DNA of 64,000 nucleotides from Tolypeutes matacus (lineage: Eukaryota; Chordata; Mammalia; Cingulata; Chlamyphoridae): NCBI GenBank assembly GCA_026826555.1, contig JAKSZT010054396.1, forward strand, positions 17,596,581-17,660,580, read 5' to 3'. Below are positions 10,761 to 21,825 of this stretch, in pieces. The notes under the pieces were generated by a model. That model ran no database searches and was not told the DNA's origin. It saw only the letters and a program-made list of their open reading frames with translations. A program made the position numbers and the translations under genes. Position 1 is the first letter of the stretch. Each line of letters opens with the position of its first letter.

Positions 10761-13540
10761 ACTCACTGGTTCTGAAGTAAGTAAGACCTGTTTAAGGCTC
10801 AGGGAACACCTGGTGTCTGAGGTCATGAGGGGCATGAGAACAGGGAAAAGGCAGGTGAGCTATTTGTGGGCTGGAGGGAAGGGACTCCAGGCCCTGCCAG
10901 AACCAGGGGTGTCAGTGACAAGGAACCCTTTGTGTTGGGCCCAAAGGCAGAGGAAGGGTGGGTGGGGACAGAAAGGTGGAGGCAACTCTTGCAGCAATCG
11001 AGCAACCAACCCACCTAGGCCAAAACACACCATGTATGGCATTGAAAGGAAAGGAGGTGTTGGAGGTGGCTCCTAAAGGCCCAAGGTATGAGACAATATT
11101 ACAGCAGGTCAGGGGAGTTCTCAGAAGCAGGACAGTGACTGAAAATCCTGGGGAAGGAGTGAACACTAGGTAGATGGGGTGGAAGGTACAGGAAAATACT
11201 TGGAAAGGAGGAAGACAAGCCTTCCACAGCAGTAGGATAGAGAAGATGAATGTAGAGACATAATTAGAGTTAAAGAGGAAAGATGAGGGAACTCTAACCT
11301 GATAGTTTTGCTTCACAATAAAGGGAGTGAAATCATCGGGTCGGGGTGGGGGTAAGGGAATGAGGCTTGAGATAGGCAAAGTTGGGTATAAGCCTGTATA
11401 GGGTGTGTTAGGAGAGCAGAGAGGCAGAGAAGTCTTACTGAACAGCAGAAGGCCCTGCTGGTGAAGGGGGGCAGGAAAGCAGGGTGGGCAGGGCCTCGCG
11501 GTTGGCAACAAGAAGACACTTCTTAGGGGAGGTGATGGCTTGGCCATACTAACTGCGACCCAGCGGCCTGGTTTCCCGCAAGCATCTCAAGTTCTGGGGC
11601 TATGGATCTCGAGTTCTGGATCTATTCCGCCTACCCAAGAGTAATTCTCCTTCCTCGACCAGCCTCCTAGAAACCCTCAGGGGCCATGAGGACCACTTCC
11701 CAGGAGCACACGGAGACTTTCTGCCGGTGCCAAGGGCTTCTGTGCATCAAAAGTTAGAGCATCTACTCAGCTTGTCTATCCGTTCCTTCCCCCCACTACT
11801 CTCCAGAAAACATCAGTGAAGAGAAATGCAGCTGTCACGTCCAGGCTGCTTTCTTGGATGGATGTAACATCCTGTTTCTAAGGCAGTTAATTCATAGGTT
11901 TCCAGGTGGGGATCACATGAGCACAATGACTTCATTCTCCAGGTGGGAAAGTTGATTACATTGTTCTGCGTTACCTGCTAGAGGCACCCGGCTATCTGAG
12001 CAGCTCTCTTGCTGTCAAGGCAAGAAGAGCCTGGTTTTGTGGTCTGCCCCTCCCTCCGCCCCCTACCCCACAGGGCCACTCCCATCATCACCCTTGCTGT
12101 GGGGTTTCAGGTAGGTACTGGACAGGGTTGGCAAACAAATGAAACGCATGTCTCGTCATGACCTTCCCTGGCAGACATCAATAACTGACCATGTCATGTT
12201 TCTCAACCATCATGAAACATTGCAGCTGGGGCTCCAGTGGAGCCTTTTTGCCATCCCAAATCTAGGAGCTGTAGCTCCAGCAGCTTTTCCCCTATTGGCT
12301 GTGAAGCAGGATGATCCTGGGGAAAAGGCGTGCCTTTGACTTCTAAGCCCTTCTCCCCCAGCCACCCTCCTACAGAGCCTAGGAGGGGGGATCTCCCCAG
12401 CAGCCACGCTTGCTCTGTTTCCTCCACTCTCCTCCTCAGTGTCAGAGAAACAGCTAATCTGATCACTGACTGACACTAGTGGGAGGGGCAATGGCTTCTA
12501 AGCCCAGCTGCAACTCTGACTTCATGTCTCTGAAGTGTTTTCTCATCTCTAACTATCCCCTAATAATCATCCTGATAATCCCCACTGCAGATCCTTATCC
12601 ACAAGCACAAGGAGCAGAATGAAGCCAGGCCCTGCAGCAGTAAAGGCTTTTTAGATGGCAAGGATCTGAAGGAAACCCGAGTCTCTTTCTTTTCATGACC
12701 AGCACCAACTCTTTCAGACATTTTAACAGGGGTCTTTTGAGGGCACACTTTTTCAGTCTGAAAGGAATAATTCTAATGGTAGAACTTTGAACTTGTAGAG
12801 CTATTTGGGACCAAGCTGAGCCTTGTGGCACCCTTTAAATCCTACCTCATGCTGCAGCAGCACCCACATTTTTATGGCGCCCTTGTTGATAAAGGGCCTG
12901 TCGATTTCTCACAAGCTCTCTCCGTTGCTGTTTCAGTGGCATCAGCGTTGCTGTCCCTGGTGAAGTTTTATAACTTTCCTACCCGGTGGACGCTGCTTAG
13001 CAAGAGGTCAGAGTGCAGGGTGGCTAGCTGAGCAGGGGAATATGGCAGCTAAAAAGGAGAATCCAGGTGGAAAACTCCCAAGCCTGCGGCTTTGTCCCCA
13101 TTTCTGCCACCAGAGCAGAGAGAATGGCCAAGCTGAGCCCAAGGTTATTTTTAATCCCAAAGTTGCAGGGTTTGAGAACTAACAGTGCTGGCTGTGGGGA
13201 GCCCTGCCAAAGGGGTGTGGGCCCCGAGGAGGTGTCAGGATGTGGCTGCTTCATTGCTTCATGCCCCTCCAGAAACCAGAGCCCGGGCAACAGTGCACAT
13301 TTTCACACAAGCTGACCTGCTGAGACTCTGCTTGCCACAGGGCCAGGGAGGATGGGGTGGGAGCTCCAAGCACCAAGACCTTCAAAGCCAGCCCCAGGCC
13401 ACAGAAGACATTGCAAGGGCCCCTCCCACCTCAAATGGCCCTGAGCACCACCTGCTGCTCTCATCCCCACCCCATGAGAGAATCATTTTATTTCTTCCTT
13501 CATTTCCCCCTCTTTCTTTCTTTCCTTTAGTCTCTGTAAC
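10761..13540. other. Unique sequence, no gene recognised
   Basis: Includes the 211-residue minus-strand frame at 10,912-11,547. Its proline/serine/leucine-rich translation has no recognisable domain or start context and overlaps G-rich sequence, so I treat it as a chance frame. No repeat family recognised. Confidence 0.45.
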
Positions 13541-13940
13541 ACAAATTCATTGTAGAAAAATTAGAAAATAGAGATAAGCTAAAAAGAAAAAACCCTATAA
13601 TTCCCTGCTTCCTCTTCTACGGTGGATAGGTAGTGGTAGGCGTTTGTTAATATTTGGTCAATCTCTTTCCCAAATTTTTTTTCTATGGATATTTACATAT
13701 ATATACTTTATAAGATGTTTATTTTTTCAAAACATAGAATCCCATCCAAAGCCCAGCACTTAGGGAACCAGGAGGGCCCCTGATTCAGATCACTAATGTT
13801 ATTTCCAAATGAGGTGCTATAGTCAGTATGCTCTGTGTGTGTGATTTGTTATTTTGTTCCATGTAAACATTTAAAATATACCCCAACTTTTATAAACATT
13901 TTTGGGCATTTCTTTATCTTTTTAAAAATATAACCAGAAC
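13541..13940. repeat. Probable old LINE fragment, family uncertain
   Basis: AT-rich text such as 'cattgtagaaaaattagaaa', 'tatggatatttacatatata' and 'tttgggcatttctttatctt' is typical of degraded LINE 3' sequence. I cannot place it firmly. Confidence 0.3.
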
Positions 13941-14026
13941 CCTTCACTAGTAGACAGGGCCTAACCTCTGTTGACCTCCAAGAGGCCCTGGTTGATATAA
14001 CGAACTTTTTTTCCAAGCAGATTTAT

Positions 14027-14096
14027 TTGCAATAGCCAAAAACTGGAAACAACCCAAATGTTCATCAAAAGGTGAATGGATAAACAACCGCCAAGA
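14027..14096 (+). repeat. L1 3' untranslated region fragment
   Basis: Contains 'caatagccaaaaactggaaa' and 'gttcatcaaaaggtgaatgg', a very characteristic L1 3' sequence, then stops abruptly at about 14,096. Confidence 0.8.
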
Positions 14097-14333
14097 TACC
14101 AAGATCTGATACTTTTACCAACAATTCTCAGGCAACTGAAGTACAGAAGAAGCTTTAGAGCCAGCACCCTTTCCTTCTGTTCTTCAATGCCAACCTGAGT
14201 CTTTGTGAGTGACCCTACACATTTTTAACTATTTAATATGGTATGGAGAGTATCAGTGTGCTAAGGCTCCAACATCTCAACTGACAGCTTCCAGGAAGGG
14301 AAATGGCTGAAATTAAAAAAAAAAAAAAAAAAA
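14097..14333 (+). other. Unassigned segment ending in a poly-A run
   Basis: Unplaced sequence ending in about 20 A residues at 14,314-14,333, next to the NIT2 retrocopy. It could be the tail of a plus-strand retroposed transcript. It could equally be more of the NIT2 3' untranslated region with an internal T run when read on the minus strand. I could not decide. Confidence 0.35.
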
Positions 14334-14419
14334 AGATCTCCATTAAATATATCAATAGGGAGTTGATTATGTTGCAGAATCCTATCTTCCTGTTCTGTGC
14401 CATGTCAAAAATATACACT

Positions 14420-15250
14420 TTAGGGCTTTTTCATTTCCACTGCATAGAGGTCTGATCGCTTCTGGCTAAAAATGGGAATTTGCTGGCATCTTTCAGCTAG
14501 CTTCTTCAGGTCTGTTTCTGAATACATGATTGTTTCTTCAGTGCCAGCTTTGGCTAGGACCTCACCCCAGGGGTTCACAACGGTGCTGTGTCCCCTGGTG
14601 GCACAGGAAACTTGGTCACCCTGGGCTGGAGATACCGTGGCCACACATACCTGATTATCAACAGCCTAGCCTCGCTGAAGCAACTCCCTGTGGACTGGTC
14701 CAGAGGTCAAATGAAAAGCTCCAGGATACACCAACAGCTGGCAGCTTCTCTGTGTGCAGATTTGTTCAAGCTCTCAAAGCGGATATCATAGCAGATGCCC
14801 AGGCACACTCTGCAGTAATAAGTATCAAATGTGGAGAAACTATCACCAGGACTCAGTGTCTGAGATTCTTGAAATTTAATTTTCCCAGGAACATCAGTGT
14901 CAAACAGAGGAATCTTTCTATACGTCACCAGTAAAGTTCCATCAGGCCCAAATGTAGCACAGGTGTTACATAATTTCCCAGCATCCTCTTCAGGAATGGA
15001 ACCTCCAACAAGATATATGCTGCCCTCCTTTGCTCCTTCAGAAAGCTTCTGTGTGGATTCACCAGGAATTTTTTCTGCATACTCAGGAAAACATTTCATG
15101 CCATGCGAAGAATTAAAGCATTCTGGCAGAGAAACTATTTTGGCTCCCTGTGTTGAGGCCTCGTGGATGAGGCCTCAAGCTCAAGTGAGGTTATCTGATT
15201 TGATGGAAGAAACTTGAAGCTGAATGAGGGCCAAGCGGAAAAGTGGCCAT
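14420..15250 (-). pseudogene. NIT2: NIT2 (omega-amidase) processed pseudogene
   Basis: Read on the minus strand, this is an intronless copy of NIT2, a cytosolic nitrilase-family omega-amidase that hydrolyses alpha-ketoglutaramate and alpha-ketosuccinamate. Start codon at 15,250, stop at 14,420. Recognisable blocks in order are [59 protein letters not shown] (14,785-14,799), [20 protein letters not shown] and [13 protein letters not shown]. The family's catalytic Glu, Lys and Cys are all still visible (PEC, YRK, GICYD). The copy is dead: a frameshift follows the start, in-frame stops follow IKSDNLT and occur near 14,666, and another frameshift lies downstream of GICYD. The 5' UTR appears retained to about 15,330. 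There is no clear poly-A tail at its 3' end. Confidence 0.92.
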
Positions 15251-15344
15251 GGCTCTCCCAGGAAGCACCATCGGCGGCCCACTCTGAGCAGAAGTCTTGA
15301 GGCTGATGGCAATGGCGGCGGCAGTGCTGCCTAATTTTTTTCAC

Positions 15345-15690
15345 ATTTAACACTATTCTGTGAATTTCTTTCCATGCCAATAAATATAGATTTGCATCAT
15401 CATTTTTAATGACTGCTTAGTATTCCATTATATAATATCCCAATCCTTTGTTGATGGACATGCAGATGATTTCTAATATTTTCTTATTAGAAATAAGAAA
15501 TGGATGGAGACAAACATCTTTGTACTTTCACCACTAAACAGTTGTCTGATTATTTATTTGGCATAAATTCTATTGATGGAATTTCTGAGTCAAGGGATAG
15601 GCAAAAGGCTTTTGACACACATTTAACAAATTCCTAAATTACTATAGAACAGTTGTACCAATTGATAATCTCTCCAGCAGAGAATGAGTA
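15345..15690 (-). repeat. Old L1-type (L1ME/HAL1-like) fragment
   Basis: The plus strand shows 'gcttagtattccattatata', 'ttgttgatggacatgcagat' and 'ttgatggaatttctgagtca', the reverse complement of the L1-type 3' region of ancient LINEs. Highly diverged. Confidence 0.55.
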
Positions 15691-15891
15691 GATCATAGGG
15701 CTTTTTTAAAGAGAAAGAGAAGAGGAAATGCAAATGAGGAAACAAGGAACCAGCCACCTGGATCTCCTCCTCATTCCCTCAGGGTGCAGTGTCTTGGCCC
15801 AGGGATGAGGTCACAGCCTTGCTGCTATAACCAGTCATCCACCAACCTGGCCACAGACACCCAAGGCCAAAAGTCAAGAGGAAACTCATCC

Positions 15892-17317
15892 ACAATATCC
15901 AAAGGAATATCGAATTCCCATCCTGGAGAACTCTGCCACATTCTTTAATGGGACAGCAATAATCCCCTGAGTATAGGGGCAGTGAGTTAGTGAAAGAGGA
16001 TGGACCATCAATGGGCCTTTGATTGTGATGACTGTACTTATGAACCTTTTCTTTTGAAATTGAAACTTAGCATAGTATTATAGGGTGCCTAAGCGTTACC
16101 TCCTGAGAGCCTCTTTGTTGCTCAAATGTGGCTCTCTCTAAGCCAAACTCAATATATAAATGCATTACCTTCCCCCCAATGTGGGACATGACTCCCAGGG
16201 ATAAGCCTCCCTGGCACTGAGGGATTACTACCAAGCATCAACTAGCAATGCATTTGGAAAAAGACTTTGACTAAAAGGGGGAAAGGGTAAAGACAAGTGA
16301 GTTTATATTGCTAAGAGACTTCAAAGTGAGTCAGGAGTTCATTTCAGAGGTCACACTTATGCACATCTCAGCAGGAACTCATTGACTGCCAAAGTAAATA
16401 TAACCTCAAATAGCGGGGCTCCTAAGGCCTCTGGAGACATCCAGACAGTATAGGCAGGGCAGACAGCTCAGAAGTTTGGCACCCTGCCAGTGGGCCCTAT
16501 TTTGGAATTTATCCCCAGTGTGATAGAGTTGGACTCAGTTGTGATTTCCCTACATATGGCTTTTCTGCCCCTCAATTTGAACCTATAGTTAGTACTAGAG
16601 TTGATAGGTATAAATCTTTGGGTTGTCCATGTGGCAGTTGGGTCCTGTATCTCAACAGAGTTGCAATACCTACTCTCCAGTTCATTGGACTCACCCAGGA
16701 CAACTAACAAGGAGATGATGATTGACAATGACCATCTCAAGGAACAGAGCCAGTCTGCAACTGCAAGAAAGAAAGTCCCATCTATCTGCCCCATGGGATT
16801 TAAGGCCCCTCTCAATTACAGGTGGAGCATCACCATCACAAAATCCTCAGGATTGGGGAATGGATGATTGACTAGAGTAGACTTACAGTTGTTCTGCTGT
16901 AGACTTGTGATCCTAGCAATGGAAGAACGTTTATCATGGATGTGGCGGCAATGGCCAATGGAGGTTCTGAAGGGAGGGAGAGGGGAAAATAGGTATAATT
17001 GGGGGCATTTTCAGGACTTGGGAATTATCCTGAATGGCAGGCAATGACAGATACAGGCCATTGTATATCTTGTAATAACTTGCAAAAATGTGCAGGAGAG
17101 AGTGTAAACTACAATGTCAACTATAATCCATACTTAGTGGCAATGCTCCAAGATGTGGCAAATGTACCACACTAATGAAAGATGTTGTTGATGTGGGAAA
17201 ATGTGGGAGGGCTAGGGAGCGGGGCATATGGGAATCCCCTATATTTTTTGTGTAACATTTATATAATCTAAGTTTCTTTAAAAAAAAATAAAAATAAAAA
17301 AGTATATTTAAAGAAAA
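15892..17317 (+). repeat. 5'-truncated L1 insertion made of a long 3' untranslated region
   Basis: A 1.43 kb non-coding copy ending in an A-rich tail at 17,278-17,317. It is flanked by a 16-bp TSD, 'aagaggaaactcatcc' at 15,876-15,891 and 'aagaggaaattcatcc' at 17,318-17,333 (one mismatch). Its text aligns with the reverse complement of 33,815-35,220. For example 'caactagcaatgcatttgga' and 'caccctgccagtgggcc' have counterparts there. The plus-strand end is also shared with 53,514-54,180. It has no reading frame of note. It appears to be a lineage-specific L1 3' UTR longer than usual. Confidence 0.85.
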
Positions 17318-17333
17318 AAGAGGAAATTCATCC

Positions 17334-18194
17334 TATTTATATCAGGTTCAATTCTGGTCAAATTCTTGGGGCCCCTCTTAGCAGGTAAAAACCCAACAAA
17401 AGATATCATATTGTGTAAGAAATTAATAAAGATGAATAAAAATCTGTTTTGGCCTAAAGTTCACCATGGAATAAAGGATGACTTTCAGGTTTGTCATAGT
17501 TCAAATTCAAAGATGAACTTGCCTAGGCCATTCCCCAGGACTAAAAGATGAAATACAAGAAGGCTCCACAGGAGATAAACTAACTAGGATGTAGCGGGCT
17601 GTTCTGTGCATATTCGTCAGTGCAAATAAGTTTAAATACATCCTCATTCCACCTGGGATCATTTTGTAGGAATTTTAACATAGGAGTGTTCCTCCTAGAA
17701 AAGTAAAGAGAAATAGCATCGTAAAGATGGGGTGTGCATGTTACCTATAAATGCTCTTTAAAGCCCAATGCAAACCCATGTGTGTTGACATGAAAGTTCC
17801 AGCTCTGGCCAAAGTTTACTTCCTGGTATTAAAAACGATACCTATGTCCCTAGACTGATGGATTGAAAATGTGCCATCATCGAGATTTGGAGGGTGGCCA
17901 AACTATGTCTCATCTCCTTTCTAGGTGAGATGGGAGGGTCTGCAGTAAAATGTAGGACTGCTGAGCACAAACTATATTAGTCTCATGGGGGAGTGTCAGC
18001 CTTGGCCACTGCAAGGCAAAGGGCACTGAACTGGGAGTGCTGGCGCCAGATTCTCACCCCTGCTGGAAGAAGGCGAGTCCTAAAATAATTGAGAATCAGA
18101 GGACAGGTGCAACACCCAGGTCTCAGAGACTTTTCCTTGCTTCTGTTTTTCCAATATGAGATCTAGCCATAATAGTGGCGATGGCAGAGGCAGA
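17334..18194. other. Unique sequence, no gene recognised
   Basis: No repeat or coding signature seen. Confidence 0.4.
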
Positions 18195-18300
18195 CAGACA
18201 CGGACCTAAATCTTGACTGATTATTTACCAGCTCCGTGCTCTTGGTTAAGTTGCTAAATCTGCAAAGTGTCAGTTTCCTCCCCTGCTAAATTAAAAAGCA
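18195..18300 (+). repeat. Possible MIR fragment
   Basis: Order 'cctaaatcttgactgattat', 'accagctccgtgctcttggt', 'gtcagtttcctcccctgcta' is compatible with a plus-strand MIR core. Confidence 0.45.
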
Positions 18301-18310
18301 TTTGGGTGTG

Positions 18311-18800
18311 TGTATTAGTCAGTCAAAGGGGTGCTAATGTGAAATACCAAAAATGGGTTGGTCTTTATAAAGGGTATTTATTTGGGGTAGAAGTCCACAG
18401 ATACCAGGCCATAAGGCGTTAAATTTTTTCTCTCACCACAGTCCATTGCCACGTGTTAGAGCAAGACAGCTGCTGGCGTTTGCCAGGGTTCAGGCTTCTG
18501 GGATTCCTCTCTTCCCGGGGCTGCGTTTCTCTCCAGGCTTAGCTCCTGTTTCCTCCACAAGGTCAACTGTAGGCGATCAGGCAAATGACTCGCTTCTCTT
18601 CTCCTGGGGCCTTCTTTCCAACATCAAAACTGCTTCTCAAAAAACTGCTTCAACTCTGTACTTTATATTTGATTCCCCACCCACCAAGGGGTGGGGCTCA
18701 ACGCCCTAATCATAACCTAATCATGCCCAGATTAACAGATCGGTTTACAATCATGATCCACTTATATTTTTGGAATTCATAATTAAATCAAATTGGCCAG
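18311..18800 (+). repeat. LTR-like interspersed repeat, family not named
   Basis: Begins near 'gtattagtcagtcaaagggg' and includes 'aatgggttggtctttataaa' and 'cctaatcataacctaatcat', ending near 'ggaattcataattaaatc'. Its plan resembles the repeats at 27,350-27,765 and 59,190-59,690, which suggests one superfamily, possibly solitary LTRs of ancient ERVL/MaLR-type elements. No internal viral coding sequence is present. Confidence 0.4.
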
Positions 18801-19019
18801 CGGTTACAGTGTGGAATCGTCATGTCTTGTGTCCTTGTGAGAAAGGTTTGTTAGGACATTACAGGGCATTAGGGAGAAAACATGTAGCAGTGTCTGGTCC
18901 CACAGCAGTGTTCAACAATAGTGTGTTTCCTCTCCATACTTGCCTTTTCCAGGAATCATTTCACCCCATCAGGCTTTGTTTCAGGTTTCACCTGATACAG
19001 AAACCCCCCTATGTCCTGG

Positions 19020-19640
19020 TTAAGAAGGCAGGGTCTGGAGTCAGGCAGCTTGGGTTTAGATCTTTGCTTTACCTCCAAATAACTGTGAAATTGAACAAGG
19101 ATCTTAACTTCTTTGTGTCAAATTCCTTTAGTTGGGGGGCGGATGTGGGTCAAATGGTTGGGCGTCCGTCTGCCATATGGAGGGACCTTGGTTCGATCCC
19201 CGGGACCTCCCAGTAAAAATAAAAAAATAGAGAGAGAGAAGGCACATGGGCTGCCAGGCTCTGTGTGCTGGTGAGCCGCCAGGCCCCGGGAGCCATGCAG
19301 CAAGATGATGATGCAACAAGAGAGAGACATGGGAGAGACAAGACGAGATGTTCCGAAAGCTCCAGAAGCCAGGAGCCGAGGTGGCGCAGGTGGCAGAATA
19401 CCTGTCTCCTACATTGGAGGTCTCCAGGATCGAATCCTGGTGAAGACTGGAGGAGGAGGATGAGAAGAGATAGTAGAAAACAGACACAGAGAATTGCCCA
19501 GTGAATGGACACAAAAACAGCAAATGGGGAAGGGGGAGGGGGTTTAAAATGGATAAAGTAAATAATAAATCTTTAAAAAAAAAAAATTCCTTTAGTTGTG
19601 AAACAGGGCTAAAGATAGGATACAGTTCACAAGCTCAATA
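19020..19640 (+). repeat. MIR SINE split by a DAS-SINE
   Basis: The left part (19,020-19,134: 'ggtctggagtcaggcagctt', 'gggtttagatctttgcttta') and the right part (19,599-19,640: 'tgaaacagggctaaagatag') form one plus-strand MIR. The dimeric SINE at 19,135-19,584 was inserted into it. Confidence 0.7.
19135..19584 (+). repeat. Dimeric tRNA-derived DAS-type SINE
   Basis: First head from 19,135 (gggggcggatgtgggtcaaa ... ggttcgatccccgggacc). A linker with 'gccatgcagcaagatgatga' follows. The second head begins at about 19,368 (caggagccgaggtggcgcag ... aggatcgaatcctggtgaag), and the body ends in an A-rich tail. Flanked by a perfect 14-bp TSD (aattcctttagttg) at 19,121-19,134 and 19,585-19,598. Confidence 0.92.
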
Positions 19641-20606
19641 ATTTAGTGAGCTAAAGTGGGGCGAGCACTTGCTCAATGAGCATGATTCTACTATTTTTAT
19701 TCTTCAACATTTATGGAGCACTTCCCCACCTGTATGCACTGTACTGGCCTCCTGTATGCTTTGGAGCAAGTTAAGGTACCTCTTTCTTATATCCTTAGAT
19801 AGGTGCTTAAGGCAATTGGGGAATGAGATGGGGAATAATTTCAGGTGCTTGGGAATCAGGAGATTTACCAGACTGGCATATGGAGTCACAGGAGCTCATT
19901 CGCATACTGGAAAGATGTTCTTTGGGACTTCCACAAACATATCACTCCAGTTGTTGAAGGTGAATCATGACTATCTGGGGGTTCATCATGCTATTCTTGC
20001 TACTTTTGCGTATGTTTGAAACTACTCATAAAAGATTATATATATATATAAAACCCACATCACTATTTTATTTTCATCTTTTTTACTTTTTTCTGAATTG
20101 TTTATATATTTACAGTGTTCATGAAGCTAAAAATGCATCCTCCTTGAGACACACTGGTATTGACAGAAGCTGGCCTGTAACAGGCTCTTCACTCTGGCCT
20201 GCTCATATGCCATTGCAATGATGACGTGCAGAATTCCCAACTGACAGGTGATGGGACAAAGAATAGACACATTTGTTGGCATGTGTGCCAGGCTGCCCCT
20301 CCCCACCATCCCAGTATTGGCTTCAGCCCTTATCTTGGGTCATACTTGTCTTATCTATGTCAATGCCCAGCACTCAGTGTGCCCCATTAAAACTCTGAGA
20401 ACAGAAGAGGTGGTGGTTAGAGATACCCATCCGGATTAATTGCAGAATTTTTTGCCTCAAGGTCAGGGATCCCTGATGTCTGTCCCCTCCCTCTTCCAGG
20501 CCAGCCAGCTGGCTGTTCACCACCTCTTTTTCTCTGGCCCTGGCACCTTTCTAGACTTTTGGGAACAACATGGTGTCACATCCTTGTTGTTATGTAGGAC
20601 TGAGTT
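19641..20606. other. Unique sequence, no gene recognised
   Basis: Contains a short ta-repeat near 20,037-20,051. No coding or RNA signal seen. Confidence 0.4.
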
Positions 20607-20615
20607 CACATTGCT

Positions 20616-21044
20616 TTTTTTAAAGATTTATTTATTTATTTTATCTATTTTACCCCCCCCCTTCCCCATGTGCTGTTTTGTGTCCATTCACTGGGCAATT
20701 CTCTGTGTCTGTTTCCTGCCATCTCTTCTCCTCCTCCTCCTCCAGTCTTCACCAGGATTCGATCCTGGAGACCACCGATGTAGGAGAGAGGTGTTCTGCC
20801 ACCTGCACCACCTCGGTTCCTGGCTTTCGGAGCTTTCGGAACATCTCGTCTTGTCTCTCCCCTGCTACATCATTATCTTGCTACATGGCTCCCGGGGCCT
20901 GGCCGCTCACCAGCACACAGAGCCTGGCAGCCCATGTGCCTTCTATATATATTTTTTTTATTTTACCGGGAGGTCCCGGGGATTGAACCCAGGTCCCTCC
21001 ATATGGCAGACGGATGCCCAACCATTTGAGCCACATCCACCCCC
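20616..21044 (-). repeat. Dimeric tRNA-derived DAS-type SINE
   Basis: Reverse-complement layout of the element at 19,135: A-rich tail on the left, two tRNA-like heads, and the 5' end at about 21,044 (gagccacatccaccccc on the plus strand). Flanked by the direct repeat cacattgct at 20,607-20,615 and 21,045-21,053. The long plus-strand frame that crosses it is an antisense translation of the SINE, not a protein gene. Confidence 0.9.
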
Positions 21045-21111
21045 CACATTGCTATTTGTGATCATCTAGATGTTTTAGTTGTTTTTTGTTGCTACCATCA
21101 TTATTATGAAT

Positions 21112-21370
21112 AGTTATAGCTTCCATTTATTGAGTAATTATTGGGTGTCAAACACTGTGTTAATCACTTCACAGGCATTAGCTCATTTAATTCCCCACAA
21201 CAGCCATCGAGGTAAATATTACTATTGATCCATTTTGCAAATGAGGAACTGAAGCTTACAGATGTTCAGTGACTCTTCCAAGGTCACAGAGCTAATAAAT
21301 GTTGAAATAGATTTAAATCCCAGCTTGTCTAATCCCAAAGCTCATGCTCTTAACACTGTACTGATTAGAG
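21112..21370 (-). repeat. MIR SINE (antisense)
   Basis: The plus strand reads 'tccatttattgagtaattat', 'cattttgcaaatgaggaact', 'aaggtcacagagctaataaa', 'aatcccagcttgtctaatcc', 'catgctcttaacactgtact', the full reverse complement of MIR. Confidence 0.85.
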
Positions 21371-21639
21371 ATTCTTTTCCTATGCCCCAGAAAGAGGAGG
21401 AAAATGTAAAACGATGGCTAACTTTCACTAGACCTACAGTTTTGTCATTGTTTTGTGTATCATCAGAGATTACCATAATGGGGAAACCTTTGCTGTCTGG
21501 GCTATAATATTCCATTAAGGAGTCCTAGGGGTTGTGTGTGTGTCTGTAAATATGTGTTTCTAAATCTGTAAATGTAAAGAGATAGCAATCCATTTGTTAG
21601 AGAATTGCAAAATTGACCCTAGAATTCAGCATAAGTGGG

Positions 21640-21825
21640 TTCTGCCTCAGAGCGGACACTCATCAGCTTGCTATCTTGAGCAACTCACTTTTCCTCTCCA
21701 AGCTTCAGTTTCCTCATCTGTAAAACATCAATAGGTCACAGCTAAATGAGATTATTGAGATAAATGAGATCAATGAAAGTGCCCAGCAGAGTGCCTCACC
21801 AAAGCAAGTACTCATAAGAAATGAG
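21640..21825 (+). repeat. MIR SINE
   Basis: Contains 'tgctatcttgagcaactcac', 'cagtttcctcatctgtaaaa', 'gcccagcagagtgcctcacc' and 'caaagcaagtactcataaga' in plus-strand MIR order. Confidence 0.75.

Noticed and set aside
10912..11547. 211-codon minus-strand frame
   Set aside because: Pro/Ser/Leu-rich with no domain, no start context and no conserved neighbour. A chance frame in G/C-skewed sequence.
14785..14799. Functional NIT2-type enzyme
   Set aside because: The catalytic motif is present, but frameshifts and in-frame stops lie both before and after it.
20440..21069. 209-codon plus-strand frame
   Set aside because: Most of it is the antisense of a dimeric tRNA-derived SINE. The same translated phrases recur in the antisense frames at 19,128-19,523 (the same SINE class), so it is repeat-derived.
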